A stretch of DNA of 64,000 bases from an uncultured Pseudomonas sp. GTDB lineage: Bacteria > Pseudomonadota > Gammaproteobacteria > Pseudomonadales > Pseudomonadaceae. Shown here piece by piece: positions 15,309 to 23,664 of the stretch. Under the pieces are notes generated by a model, which had not been told where the DNA came from, searched no databases, and saw nothing but the letters and a program-made list of their open reading frames with translations. The position numbers and the translations under genes are program-made. Numbering within the stretch: the stretch's first letter is position 1; each line of letters starts with the position of its first letter. Location: NCBI RefSeq assembly GCF_943846705.1, contig NZ_OX044366.1, positions 2,542,001-2,606,000 on the forward strand. Direction: 5' to 3'.

Positions 15309-15606
15309 CGTTAACTACCTTTTGACAGCAGGGCGCAGGTTCAATGGCCTAGTTGAATAGAAGAAACGGCAGAACCTACGGCTGGAGGGCCGCACTATGC
15401 GACGAAACGGGGAAGTGAGTGATCTTATAAGCAAATGTCGATCAGGCGCAAATAGCCGACTCGGCTCAGCGCCTGTCTAAGCGCTATCGGCTGACCTGAT
15501 GCAACTCAATTCACGCAGCGAACCCTGCTGGCGCAGGCTGCCACCTGACGCCATAGTCATGCTTTTGCGATGCGCTGTGCGTCGACTTAAAACAAGAGGC
15601 CAGGCC
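15309..15606. other. Divergent intergenic region argF / molybdo-oxidoreductase
   Basis: This 298-bp region must hold both promoters. A single ArgR-like half-site, TGTCGA-N8-AA, lies at 15436-15451. No convincing -35/-10 pair, hairpin or coding frame was recognised. Confidence 0.4.
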
Positions 15607-17715
15607 ATGACCAAGTCCCTCCATCACCGTGCGTGTCATCTCTGCGAGGCCATCTGTGGCCTGACCATCGAAACAGAAGTACAAAGCGATGGTTCCACGC
15701 AGATCCGCTCGATCAAGGGCGATGCCCAGGATACCTTCAGCCGCGGCCATATCTGCCCCAAAGCGGTGGCCCTGCAAGATATTCAGAGTGATCCCGACCG
15801 TCTGCGCCAGCCGATGCGCCGCGTGGGTAGCGAGTGGCAGGCGATTGATTGGGGCGAGGCCTTCGCGCTGGTAGCCGAGCGCTTCAGCGCGATTCAGGCG
15901 GCACACGGCAAAAACGCTGTGGCGGTGTATCAGGGCAATCCCAGCGTGCATAACTACGGCCTGATGACCCACAGCAATTACTTTCTCGGCCTGTTGAAAA
16001 CCCGCAACCGCTATTCCGCCACCTCGGTTGATCAGTTACCGCATCACCTGACCAGTCACTTGATGTATGGCCACGGTTTGCTGATTCCGATTCCGGATAT
16101 CGATCACACTGACTTTATGCTGATTTTGGGCGGCAATCCGCTGGCTTCCAACGGCAGCATCATGACTGTGCCGGATGTGGAGAAACGCCTTAAAGCCATT
16201 CAGAAACGCGGCGGCAAGCTGGTAGTAGTTGACCCGCGCCGCAGTGAAACCGCCGCGATTGCCGACCAGCACGTGTTCGTGCGGCCGGGGCAGGATGCCG
16301 CGCTGTTGTTCGGCCTGCTTAACACCCTGTTTGAGGAAGACCTCGGCCGTAGCAGCCATTTGGCGATAGATGGGCTGGATCAGGTGCGTCAGGCCATCGC
16401 CGGCTTTACTGCTGAAACCATGAGCACCCGCTGCGGGGTGCCGGCGCAGGTGATCCGTCAGTTGGCGCGGGACTTTGCCGCTGCCGAATCGGCGGTGTGC
16501 TACGGCCGTATGGGCGTTTCGACCCAGGCGTTCGGCACCTTGTGTCAGTGGCTGGTGCAACTGATCAACCTGGTCACAGGCAACGTCGACCGGGTGGGCG
16601 GTGTGCTTTGTACTGAGCCGGCTGTGGACATGGTGGCGTCGACCTCTGGCGGCAACTTCAACCGCTGGCAGAGTCGCGTATCCGGCTTGCCGGAGTACGG
16701 CGGTGAGTTGCCGGTATCCGCCCTGGCTGAGGAAATGCTCACTGAGGGCGAAGGGCAGGTGCGCGCCCTGGTGACGGTGGCCGGCAACCCGGTGCTGTCG
16801 ACACCCAATGGGCGTCAGTTGGAGCAGGCGCTAGATGGCCTGGAGTTTATGCTCAGCATCGACTTCTATATCAATGAAACCACCCGTTATGCCGACCTGA
16901 TCCTGCCGCCAACCGGGCCGCTGGAGCATGATCACTACGACACCACCTTTAATATGTTCGCCGTGCGCAATGTCACCCGCTTTAACGAAGCGGTTTTGGC
17001 CAAGCCAGTGGGCGCGCTGCATGATTGGGAAATTTTCGTCGGCCTGGCCAAGGCTTTTGCCGGCAAGAATGGCCTGGAGCTCAAGCCGACCATGGCGCCT
17101 GAACAGATGATCGACATGGGTCTGCGTGCCGGTGCCTATGGCGATAAATCGGAACATAAACTGTCTCTGGCTACGCTGCGCGAACACCCGCACGGTCTCG
17201 ACCTGGGCGCACTCAAGCCGAACCTGGTCGGGCGCCTGAAAACCATCAATCAGCAGGTGCAGGCTGCGCCGGCGGTGATCATGGCCGACCTGCAACGCTT
17301 TGCCGAACAACCAGCGGTCAAGGCCGACGAGCTACTGCTGATTGGCCGCCGCCATGTGCGCAGCAATAACTCCTGGATGCATAACTACCATCGCCTGGTT
17401 AAAGGCAAACCGCGCCATCAGCTGTTGATGCACCCGGCAGACCTGAGCCTGCGTGGGCTGATAGATGGTCAACGAGTGCGCGTGCGTTCGCGGGTTGGGG
17501 TGATTGAGGTCGAGGTCGCCGCCAGCGACGAGATGATGGCCGGCGTGGTCAGCCTGCCGCATGGCTGGGGCCATGCGCGGCCTGGCGTACAGATGAGCAT
17601 TGCCAGCGCGCAACCGGGTGCCAGCGCCAATGACCTGACCGATGAACGGCAACTCGACAGCCTGTCCGGTAATGCCGCGCTGAATGGTGTGCCGGTGCAG
17701 GTGGAGGCGGCCTGA
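15607..17715 (+). CDS. Molybdopterin oxidoreductase (formate dehydrogenase/BisC-like)
   Basis: A 702-residue member of the DMSO-reductase superfamily. The N-terminal [4Fe-4S] site is complete: Cys10, Cys13, Cys17 and Cys50 (CHLCEAIC ... GHICPKA). Typical molybdopterin-guanine dinucleotide segments follow: LILGGNPLASNG, VVVDPRRSETA and VAGNPVLSTPNGR. The C-terminal dinucleotide-binding barrel includes MHPADLSLRGL and LPHGWGHARPG. There is no twin-arginine signal, so it is cytoplasmic. The substrate is unknown. The start at ATG 15607 follows AAGAGG; a longer upstream frame has no family support. A terminator at 17751 follows. Confidence 0.87.
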   Translation: MTKSLHHRACHLCEAICGLTIETEVQSDGSTQIRSIKGDAQDTFSRGHICPKAVALQDIQSDPDRLRQPMRRVGSEWQAIDWGEAFALVAERFSAIQAAHGKNAVAVYQGNPSVHNYGLMTHSNYFLGLLKTRNRYSATSVDQLPHHLTSHLMYGHGLLIPIPDIDHTDFMLILGGNPLASNGSIMTVPDVEKRLKAIQKRGGKLVVVDPRRSETAAIADQHVFVRPGQDAALLFGLLNTLFEEDLGRSSHLAIDGLDQVRQAIAGFTAETMSTRCGVPAQVIRQLARDFAAAESAVCYGRMGVSTQAFGTLCQWLVQLINLVTGNVDRVGGVLCTEPAVDMVASTSGGNFNRWQSRVSGLPEYGGELPVSALAEEMLTEGEGQVRALVTVAGNPVLSTPNGRQLEQALDGLEFMLSIDFYINETTRYADLILPPTGPLEHDHYDTTFNMFAVRNVTRFNEAVLAKPVGALHDWEIFVGLAKAFAGKNGLELKPTMAPEQMIDMGLRAGAYGDKSEHKLSLATLREHPHGLDLGALKPNLVGRLKTINQQVQAAPAVIMADLQRFAEQPAVKADELLLIGRRHVRSNNSWMHNYHRLVKGKPRHQLLMHPADLSLRGLIDGQRVRVRSRVGVIEVEVAASDEMMAGVVSLPHGWGHARPGVQMSIASAQPGASANDLTDERQLDSLSGNAALNGVPVQVEAA

Positions 17716-17750
17716 CGCGCACCGTTTAGGTTACGCACGCGACAGGGAAG

Positions 17751-17773
17751 GCCGAGCATTACGCTCGGCTTTT
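17751..17773 (+). terminator. Terminator after molybdo-oxidoreductase gene
   Basis: GCCGAGC / GCTCGGC 7-bp stem with a 5-nt loop, followed by TTTT at 17770-17773. A TACAAT -10-like box for grxD follows immediately at 17777-17782. Confidence 0.75.
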
Positions 17774-17832
17774 CGCTACAATGCGCCACCGCGCCGACCC
17801 GTGAGTCGGAAAGTTAAGTCCTGAGGTGCCCA

Positions 17833-18159
17833 ATGGATATCATCGAAACCATCAAAGAGCAGATCGCCGCTAACACCGTTCTGCTGTACATGAAAGGCTC
17901 GCCGAACGCTCCGCAGTGCGGCTTTTCTTCCAAGGCTGCGCAGGCTGTGATGGCTTGTGGCGAGAAGTTCGCCTACGTCGACATCCTGCAGAACCCGGAA
18001 ATCCGCGCCAATCTGCCGAAGTACGCCAACTGGCCAACTTTCCCGCAACTGTGGGTTGGCGGTGAGCTGGTCGGCGGTAGCGATATCATGGCGGAAATGT
18101 TCGACAAGGGTGAGCTGCAGACCCTGATCAAAGAGGCTGTGCAGAAAGCCGACGCGTAA
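17833..18159 (+). CDS. grxD: Monothiol glutaredoxin Grx4/GrxD
   Basis: A 108-residue monothiol glutaredoxin that binds and transfers [2Fe-2S] clusters with glutathione. The active-site motif Cys29-Gly-Phe-Ser32 is intact in PQCGFSSKA. The conserved WPTFPQLWV and GGSDIMAEMF segments for glutathione binding follow. The length is typical of the single-domain class. It is convergent with bacterioferritin across a shared terminator, and the neighbourhood (grxD, bfr, bfd) is an iron-handling group conserved in Pseudomonas. A -10-like TACAAT at 17777 gives a plausible promoter. Confidence 0.96.
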   Translation: MDIIETIKEQIAANTVLLYMKGSPNAPQCGFSSKAAQAVMACGEKFAYVDILQNPEIRANLPKYANWPTFPQLWVGGELVGGSDIMAEMFDKGELQTLIKEAVQKADA

Positions 18160-18171
18160 GCCGACGCTGCA

Positions 18172-18210
18172 TAAACAACAAACCCCGCCAAGTGCGGGGT
18201 TTGTTGTTTA
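18172..18210. terminator. Bidirectional terminator grxD / bfr
   Basis: A 17-bp perfect stem (18172-18188 and 18194-18210) with loop CAAGT. The G/C core CCCCGC is flanked by A/T-rich ends, so it can end transcripts on both strands between the two convergent stops. Confidence 0.92.
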
Positions 18211-18222
18211 TGGCGTGGGCGT

Positions 18223-18693
18223 TTATTCGTCCATCTGCGACTGCAGGTAGTTCTGCAGGCCGACCGAGTTGATCAAGCTGAGCTGAGTTTCCAGCCAGTC
18301 GATGTGCTCCTCCTCGGAGCAGAGGATGTCTTCCAGCATTTCGCGGCTGGCGTAATCGCCGACGCTTTCGCAGTAGGCAATTGCCGCTTTCAGATCAATC
18401 AGCGCCTTGTGTTCGATCTTCAGGTCGCACTCAAGCATTTCCTGAGTGTTTTCACCGATCAGGATCTTGCCGAGGTCTTGCAGGTTCGGCAGGCCCTCAA
18501 GGAACAGGATGCGCTTGATTAGCTTGTCCGCATGCTTCATCTCGTCGATGGACTCGTGGTACTCGTGCTCACCGAGTTTCTTCAGGCCCCAGTCCTCATA
18601 CATGCGCGCATGCAGGAAGTACTGGTTGATCGCGACCAGCTCGTTACCGAGGATCTTGTTCAGATGCTGAATGACTTTCTTGTCGCCTTTCAT
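18223..18693 (-). CDS. bfrB: Bacterioferritin (BfrB type)
   Basis: A 156-residue haem-containing ferritin subunit that oxidises and stores iron in a 24-mer shell. The ferroxidase ligands Glu18, Glu51, His54, Glu94, Glu127 and His130 are all present, as is Met52, the haem axial ligand. Length and sequence match Pseudomonas BfrB. Its partner ferredoxin gene bfd lies upstream on the same strand, separated by its own terminator, so the two are transcribed separately, consistent with storage at high iron and mobilisation at low iron. Confidence 0.97.
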   Translation of the reverse strand: MKGDKKVIQHLNKILGNELVAINQYFLHARMYEDWGLKKLGEHEYHESIDEMKHADKLIKRILFLEGLPNLQDLGKILIGENTQEMLECDLKIEHKALIDLKAAIAYCESVGDYASREMLEDILCSEEEHIDWLETQLSLINSVGLQNYLQSQMDE

Positions 18694-18846
18694 GTCTGCG
18701 TCTGCCTTGCAGGGGAGTTAGCACCTGATTCTGGGCTGCAGGTTTTTTACTGTCAAACCTAAGTGCCTGAATTAAAAGTTGAAATTAATCTGAGTAAGAA
18801 CGCTTTCGTTCTGCATCTGGGTGCTAACGCGTTGAATTGCGAACAT

Positions 18847-18872
18847 AAAAAAACCGGACGCTAGGTCCGGTT
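18847..18872 (-). terminator. Terminator of bfd
   Basis: ACCGGAC (18853-18859) / GTCCGGT (18865-18871) with a 5-nt loop. On the minus strand it is followed by a run of seven T (A run at 18847-18853). Confidence 0.88.
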
Positions 18873-18889
18873 CTTCACTGCACGTTCAA

Positions 18890-19108
18890 TCAGGCGGCAA
18901 CAAAGTTTGCCGGGTAGGCCATGGCGGCCTGGCTGCTTTGCACGTCGCTCAAGGTTTCGCGTACCACTTGCTTGGCCAGGCAGGCGCATTTGCCGCATTG
19001 GCTGGCAACCCCGAGGGTCGCGCGGACATCACGGTAGCTGCAGCAGCCTTCATAAATGGCTTCGCGGATCTGACCGTCAGTAACACCTTCGCAGAGACAG
19101 ACGTACAT
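18890..19108 (-). CDS. bfd: Bacterioferritin-associated ferredoxin
   Basis: A 72-residue [2Fe-2S] protein that binds bacterioferritin and reduces its iron core so that iron can be released. The four cluster cysteines Cys4, Cys6, Cys38 and Cys41 have the Bfd spacing (CLC ... CGKC). A Fur-type box lies about 42 bp upstream of the start, consistent with strong induction during iron starvation. The C-terminal tail after residue 55 is alanine-rich. The downstream terminator separates it from bfrB. Confidence 0.95.
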   Translation of the reverse strand: MYVCLCEGVTDGQIREAIYEGCCSYRDVRATLGVASQCGKCACLAKQVVRETLSDVQSSQAAMAYPANFVAA

Positions 19109-19149
19109 GATTAAGGCTCGTGGCAGGGCAGTGGTTGATGCGAAGGATA

Positions 19150-19169
19150 CTAATGCTAATGAGAATGCT
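19150..19169. promoter_or_regulatory. Fur box upstream of bfd
   Basis: Tandem hexamer-like repeats AATGCT-AATGAG-AATGCT resemble the Fur consensus built of NATAAT/AATGAT repeats. It lies in the bfd promoter region. Confidence 0.7.
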
Positions 19170-19484
19170 TGTCAAAGATGACTGTCGTTGACTGACAGGC
19201 GGTGGTCGCTGGCCTGTCAGTTCGGGCTGCTGCTTACGGGGGCGTGCCCCGGCGGGTGTTTCGAACTTGCCGCAGAGCAGCGTCAGAGCCTGGTTGCAGA
19301 GGAAGAGTCGCAACCTAGCGTCACAACACAATCGTTACGCTGGCGTGTCTGTTGCCGGGCTGGGCGGCAAACGCCCGCGCATGATTGCCGCTTGCCTGTC
19401 CGCAGGCGGAAAGCGCTTGCCGCTTTGCCGCGTTCCGCGCCTTTATTGTTAGTTAAGTTATTGATAAATAGATAAAAAATAAAA

Positions 19485-19500
19485 TGGCACAGGCTTTGCT
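19485..19500 (+). promoter_or_regulatory. Sigma-54 promoter of the flgB operon
   Basis: TGGCAC-AGGCT-TTGCT has GG at -24 and GC at -12 with the required spacing. It lies 51 bp upstream of the flgB start, and a start of transcription near 19512 is expected. FleQ-dependent in related species. Confidence 0.9.
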
Positions 19501-19550
19501 TGTGGTCTTGCACGGAAAACAGCAACGCCAACTGGCAAAGGTTTCTGACC

Positions 19551-19958
19551 ATGAGCATCAGTTTCGATCGGGCACTCGGCATTCATGAAAAAGCTCTCGG
19601 CTTTCGCACCCAGCGTGCCGAGGTGCTGGCCAACAACATTGCCAACGCAGACACGCCTAATTTCAAAGCGCGTGACCTGCAGTTCGCCAGTGTATTAGCC
19701 GAGCAAAGCGCTCAGGGCCAGCGCGGCGCGGCCAGCCTGAATCGAACCAATAGTCAGCATATTCCTGCTGATGGCGTGACGCTCAGCGATGCCAGCCTGG
19801 CGTATCGCACGCCGATGCAGGCCTCGATTGATCAGAACACCGTCGACCTGCAAATCGAACAATCCAACTACGCAGAGAACTCGGTGCAGTTCCAAGCCAG
19901 TTTCACTCTGCTCAACAGCAAATTCAAAGGGCTGGTCAGCGCCCTGCGCGGCGATTAA
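19551..19958 (+). CDS. flgB: Flagellar proximal rod protein FlgB
   Basis: A 135-residue rod subunit exported by the flagellar type III system and placed between the MS ring and the distal rod. The N-terminal signature HEKALGFRTQRAEVLANNIA and NADTPNFKARD are typical of FlgB. The C-terminal helix QASFTLLNSKFKGLVSALRG is the other half of the D0 coiled-coil. ATG 19551 is chosen over a longer upstream frame because it gives the family N-terminus MSISFDRALG. First gene of the flgBCDE unit, with flgC 15 bp downstream. Confidence 0.95.
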   Translation: MSISFDRALGIHEKALGFRTQRAEVLANNIANADTPNFKARDLQFASVLAEQSAQGQRGAASLNRTNSQHIPADGVTLSDASLAYRTPMQASIDQNTVDLQIEQSNYAENSVQFQASFTLLNSKFKGLVSALRGD

Positions 19959-19973
19959 TAGGAGCCTGAAGCC

Positions 19974-20417
19974 ATGTCACTTACCAGTGTTTTCAACATC
20001 GCCGGAATGGGTATGAGCGCCCAGAGCACTCGCCTGAACACCATCTCCAGCAACATCGCCAACGCCGAGACGGTTTCCTCGAGCATTGATCAGACTTACC
20101 GCGCGCGTCATCCGGTGTTCGCCACCGTGTACCAGTCAGCGCAAGACGGTGGTCGTGGCTCGTTGTTCGCCGATCAGGACAATGCCGGTGCCGGCGTCCA
20201 GGTGCTGGGAGTGGTCGAAGATCAAAGCAGCCTGGTGCCACGCTATGAGCCCAACCACCCAGCGGCCGATGAGGGCGGTTATGTCTACTACCCCAACGTC
20301 AATGTGGTGGAGGAAATGGCCGACATGATTTCCGCCAGTCGGGCTTTCCAGACCAACACCGAAATGATGAACACCGCCAAGCAAATGATGCAGCGCGTAT
20401 TGACCCTAGGTCAGTAA
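19974..20417 (+). CDS. flgC: Flagellar proximal rod protein FlgC
   Basis: A 147-residue rod subunit. The N-terminus has the rod/hook signature GMSAQSTRLNTISSNIANA. The C-terminus YPNVNVVEEMADMISASRAF is the conserved second helix of the axial family. TAGGAG precedes the ATG. It acts with FlgB, FlgF and FliE in the proximal rod. The flgB-flgC-flgD spacing (15 and 25 bp) supports one transcript from the sigma-54 promoter at 19485. Confidence 0.96.
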   Translation: MSLTSVFNIAGMGMSAQSTRLNTISSNIANAETVSSSIDQTYRARHPVFATVYQSAQDGGRGSLFADQDNAGAGVQVLGVVEDQSSLVPRYEPNHPAADEGGYVYYPNVNVVEEMADMISASRAFQTNTEMMNTAKQMMQRVLTLGQ

Positions 20418-20442
20418 GCCGTCGGATAAGGAGCGCAGGGTT

Positions 20443-21111
20443 ATGAGCACGATTGGCGATGTCAGCGGTACGGCGCTGGACCAATACCAGATCAAGCAGG
20501 GCAGCAGTCAGAACAAGGAACTCGGCAAAAACGAGTTTCTTAATTTGCTGGTGGCCCAGTTGAATAACCAGAACCCGCTTGAGCCGCAGGGCAATGGTGA
20601 GTTTATCGCTCAGCTGGCGCAGTTCAGCCAGGTTGAAGGCATCGAGAAACTCAACACCAGCATGGGCTCCTTGGTCAGTGGCTATCAGTCTTCCCAAGCG
20701 CTGCAGGCGTCTTCGCTGGTCGGGCGTAAGGTCATCGTGCCGACGGACAAGGCGGTGGTCGACACCAGCGAGAGCTTTAAAGCCAGTCTGGTTTTGCCGG
20801 CTAGCAGCAGCAACGTCTACGTCAATATTTACGACAAGTCAGGTTCGGCAGTAAGCCGAGTCAACTTGGGCGATCAGGCCGCCGGTAACGTCAGCTTTAT
20901 CTGGGATGGTAAGGACTCCAGCGGCAATCTGTTGCCGCCCGGCACCTATAAGTTCGAGGCACAAGCTACTTATGCTGAAGGCACCAAGGGGCTTTACACC
21001 ATGCTGCCGGCTAACGTCGACAGCGTCACCCTAGGCGGCAGCGAGTTGATGTTGAACCTGGCAGGGCTTGGCAGCGTGCCTATGTCGCAAGTACAGGTTA
21101 TCGGTCAGTAA
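20443..21111 (+). CDS. flgD: Flagellar hook capping protein FlgD
   Basis: A 222-residue scaffold that caps the growing hook and is later discarded. The N-terminal capping signature LGKNEFLNLLVAQLNNQNPLEP is followed by GEFIAQLAQFSQVEGIEKL. The rest is a FLgD Ig-like/Tudor region with the motif FIWDGKDSSGNLLPPGTYKF. AAGGAG lies 14 bases upstream of the ATG. It directly precedes the hook gene flgE, with which it works. Confidence 0.95.
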   Translation: MSTIGDVSGTALDQYQIKQGSSQNKELGKNEFLNLLVAQLNNQNPLEPQGNGEFIAQLAQFSQVEGIEKLNTSMGSLVSGYQSSQALQASSLVGRKVIVPTDKAVVDTSESFKASLVLPASSSNVYVNIYDKSGSAVSRVNLGDQAAGNVSFIWDGKDSSGNLLPPGTYKFEAQATYAEGTKGLYTMLPANVDSVTLGGSELMLNLAGLGSVPMSQVQVIGQ

Positions 21112-21153
21112 CTAACGGTTTTAGCCGCCGGCTGTCCGGCAAAGGAGTCTTCC

Positions 21154-22674
21154 ATGAGTTTCAACATAGGGCTTAGCGGTCTGCGTTCCGCAACCAGCGA
21201 CCTCAACGTGACCGGTAACAACATCGCCAACGCCGGTACGGCAGGCTTTAAGCAGTCGCGTGCAGAGTTTGCCGATGTGTACTCGGCTTCGGTGAACGGT
21301 ATGGGTAAAAACGCGATTGGCAGCGGCGTAATGTTGAGCAGCGTTTCGCAGTTGTTCAATCAGGGCAATATCAACAACACACAAAATGCTCTGGATCTGG
21401 CGATCAACGGTAACGGTTTCTTCCAGACCAGCAACAACGGTGACGTTAGTTATACCCGAGCCGGCTACTTCGGCACTGACCGTGATGGTTTTATGGTCAA
21501 TAACTTTGGCTACAAGCTGCAGGGCTATGCCGTCGATGGTAATGGCAACCTGCAGAATGGCGTGATCAACGACCTGCGCATTGAGACTGCGAGCCAATCG
21601 CCGAAGGCGACCACGACGTTGGATCAAACCTACAATCTGAACTCGACCAATAAGGTGCCTACAGCCTGGCAGGGGGCTTATGACAATACGATTCAGACTG
21701 CTTATGACACTGCTTACAGTACCTCTATTCTTTCAGCTGCTGATCCCGCTAACCCAACTCCTGCAGAAATAGCTGCTGCTGAAGGAGCTGGTCAAGCAGC
21801 TGCTTCTAACCCTACAACCATTTCGAACGCTCGGTTGGCCGCCAATAACACCTTCAATCCAGCTGACCCGACCACTTACAACTCGTCCACGTCTACCAAT
21901 GTCTACGACACCCAGGGCAATGCCCATGTGCTCAGCCAGTATTTCGTTAAGACCGGTGCCAACGAATGGCAGATGAATGTGTTGATTGACGGTCGAAATC
22001 CGGCTGAACCAGGCTCAACTGTGCCGTACTCAATGGGCGTGGGTTTTACCCCTAGTGGCCAGTTAGACCCGACCAAATTAGTCTCTGGTGACTATGATGG
22101 TGCCGCCGGCCCTAGCGCAGCAGATTTCACTATTGACCCCACTGGGCGGTTCACTGTCAATGGCTGGAGACCTGCCGCCCCAGACAACTCTGTTCCGCCC
22201 GTTTGGTCGGGTAATGGTGCAAATGCCGATCCCGCTGGGATTTTGGTTGATATGCGTAGCTCCACTCAGTTCTCCAGCACCTTCGCGGTCAACAGCGTCA
22301 GCCAGGATGGCTACACCACCGGCCAGCTGGCAGGCCTGGAAATTGACGACACCGGGGTGATCTTTGCCCGTTACACCAATGGTCAATCCAAAGTGCAGGG
22401 GCAGGTAATTCTGGCTAACTTTGCCAACACGCAAGGGCTGACGCCCGTGGGTAAAACGGCCTGGGTGCAGTCCTTTGCTTCCGGCGAACCGGTTGTTGGT
22501 ACGCCGCGCAGCGGGACCCTGGGGGCTCTGCAATCTGGCGCCCTGGAAGACTCCAACGTCGAGCTGTCCGATCAGCTGGTCAACCTGATCGTTGCTCAGC
22601 GCAACTACCAGGCCAACGCCAAAACCATCGAAACCGAGAGTGCGATTACCCAGACCATTATCAACCTGCGTTAA
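21154..22674 (+). CDS. flgE: Flagellar hook protein FlgE
   Basis: A 506-residue hook subunit. The N-terminal D0 helix carries GLSGLRSATSDLNVTGNNIANAG in overlapping family form, followed by GFKQSRAEFADVY. The C-terminus VELSDQLVNLIVAQRNYQANAKTIE is the conserved second helix. A central segment, about residues 160-245 (near 21640-21880), is rich in Ala, Thr and Asp and visibly lower in G+C than its flanks. This is the surface-exposed, fast-evolving part of the hook. AAAGGAG precedes the ATG. A terminator follows at 22742, ending the flgBCDE unit. Confidence 0.95.
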   Translation: MSFNIGLSGLRSATSDLNVTGNNIANAGTAGFKQSRAEFADVYSASVNGMGKNAIGSGVMLSSVSQLFNQGNINNTQNALDLAINGNGFFQTSNNGDVSYTRAGYFGTDRDGFMVNNFGYKLQGYAVDGNGNLQNGVINDLRIETASQSPKATTTLDQTYNLNSTNKVPTAWQGAYDNTIQTAYDTAYSTSILSAADPANPTPAEIAAAEGAGQAAASNPTTISNARLAANNTFNPADPTTYNSSTSTNVYDTQGNAHVLSQYFVKTGANEWQMNVLIDGRNPAEPGSTVPYSMGVGFTPSGQLDPTKLVSGDYDGAAGPSAADFTIDPTGRFTVNGWRPAAPDNSVPPVWSGNGANADPAGILVDMRSSTQFSSTFAVNSVSQDGYTTGQLAGLEIDDTGVIFARYTNGQSKVQGQVILANFANTQGLTPVGKTAWVQSFASGEPVVGTPRSGTLGALQSGALEDSNVELSDQLVNLIVAQRNYQANAKTIETESAITQTIINLR

Positions 22675-22741
22675 TACGCTCGCTTGCGGCAGGCGAGTGT
22701 CTGTCGCAGGCGGCAAAAATACGCCACTGCATTTTTTAAAA

Positions 22742-22772
22742 GGCTCCTTGAAGGAGTCTTTTTTATTTTTAA
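22742..22772 (+). terminator. Terminator after flgE
   Basis: GGCTCCTT-GA-AGGAGTC stem (one G-U pair), followed by a T-rich run TTTTTTATTTTT. Confidence 0.88.
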
Positions 22773-22812
22773 ATTCATACTTATCAATGGCTTGTGATTG
22801 TTTTTCGAATGC

Positions 22813-22828
22813 TGGCATAGCCCTTGCT
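22813..22828 (+). promoter_or_regulatory. Sigma-54 promoter of the flgF operon
   Basis: TGGCAT-AGCCC-TTGCT fits the -24/-12 consensus exactly, 50 bp upstream of the flgF ATG. With the terminator after flgE, it makes flgFGHIJKL a separate unit. Confidence 0.9.
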
Positions 22829-22877
22829 TTGTAGCTTGCATAGAGCAACGGCGACACGCCCATCTCGGAGAATAACC

Positions 22878-23618
22878 ATGGATAAGATGCTGTACGTTTC
22901 GATGACTGGGGCCCACAACACCACCCTGGCCCAGCGTGCACACGCCAACAACCTGGCCAACATCAGCACCAATGGCTTTCGCCGGGATTTTGAACAGGCG
23001 CGCTCGATGCCGGTTTTTGGTGACGGTTTACCGTCGCGGGTTTTTGCCATGAGTGAGCGCCCCGGTACGGATTTCACCCCTGGCTCGCTACAGGAAACCG
23101 GCCGCGATCTGGATGTGGCGGTGGGTGGCAAAGGCTGGTTGGCCGTGCAGGCTCCCGACGGCACTGAAGCCTACGTGCGCACCGCCAGCTTGAACGTCGA
23201 TTCCCTCGGTGTGCTGCGCACCGGCAACGGCTTGCCGGTGATGGGCAACGCCGGGCCGATTGCAGTGCCGCCCGAGCAGAAAATCGAAATCGGCAAAGAC
23301 GGCACCATCAGCATTCGTGCCCTCGGTGAGGCGCCAAACGTATTGGCTGAGGTTGACCGCTTGAAGCTGGTCAATCCCGATCTCAAGCAGATGGAGAAGG
23401 GTGAAGACGGCTTGGTTCGCTTCAAGGGCCAGGGCCCGGTACTGGCGGATGCCACGACGGAAATTACCTCGGGCTTTCTTGAGTCCAGCAACGTCAACGC
23501 CGTGGAAGAGATGACCGCGATCCTCTCGCTGTCCCGCCAGTTCGAATTACAAGTGAAGATGATGCGCACCGCCGAAGACAATTCGGCGGCCATGGCGCGC
23601 GTCTTGCAGATGACCTAA
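22878..23618 (+). CDS. flgF: Flagellar proximal rod protein FlgF
   Basis: A 246-residue rod subunit. It starts MDKMLYVSMTGAHNTTLAQR, the Pseudomonas FlgF N-terminus, with the axial signature HANNLANISTNGFRRDFEQ. It ends with SNVNAVEEMTAILSLSRQFELQVKMM. ATG 22878 fits the sigma-54 start near 22839; a longer frame from 22824 would begin upstream of that start. A hairpin at 23631-23650 lies before flgG. Confidence 0.95.
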   Translation: MDKMLYVSMTGAHNTTLAQRAHANNLANISTNGFRRDFEQARSMPVFGDGLPSRVFAMSERPGTDFTPGSLQETGRDLDVAVGGKGWLAVQAPDGTEAYVRTASLNVDSLGVLRTGNGLPVMGNAGPIAVPPEQKIEIGKDGTISIRALGEAPNVLAEVDRLKLVNPDLKQMEKGEDGLVRFKGQGPVLADATTEITSGFLESSNVNAVEEMTAILSLSRQFELQVKMMRTAEDNSAAMARVLQMT

Positions 23619-23630
23619 TTACCAGCACGC

Positions 23631-23650
23631 GGCGTCGGTAACGCGACGCC
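23631..23650 (+). other. Intercistronic hairpin flgF-flgG
   Basis: GGCGTCG (23631-23637) / CGACGCC (23644-23650) with a 6-nt loop and no T-run. It ends just before the flgG ribosome-binding site CGAGGAG. Possible mRNA-stability element. Confidence 0.6.
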
Positions 23651-23664
23651 CGAGGAGAATCGAT

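Larger units (their letters stand above)
19109..19550. other. Divergent intergenic region bfd / flgB
   Basis: 442 bp without a credible gene. It holds the Fur-type box near 19150-19169 for bfd and the sigma-54 promoter at 19485-19500 for flgB. The middle (about 19190-19440) is G/C-rich with short hairpins such as GCCTG-TCCG-CAGGC near 19394. I see no T-run that would mark a small RNA, and no frame with supporting signals. Confidence 0.6.

Noticed and set aside
15436..15451. ArgR operator for argF
   Set aside because: Only one half-site-like match (TGTCGA-N8-AA) was seen. Two half-sites would be needed for a confident call.
18797..18812. AGAACG-CTTT-CGTTCT hairpin between bfrB and bfd as a terminator
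   Set aside because: No T-run on either strand. The stronger stem at 18853 with seven T explains bfd termination.
19394..19407. Small RNA in the bfd-flgB gap
   Set aside because: Hairpins are present but no promoter plus T-run terminator pair was found in the middle of the gap.
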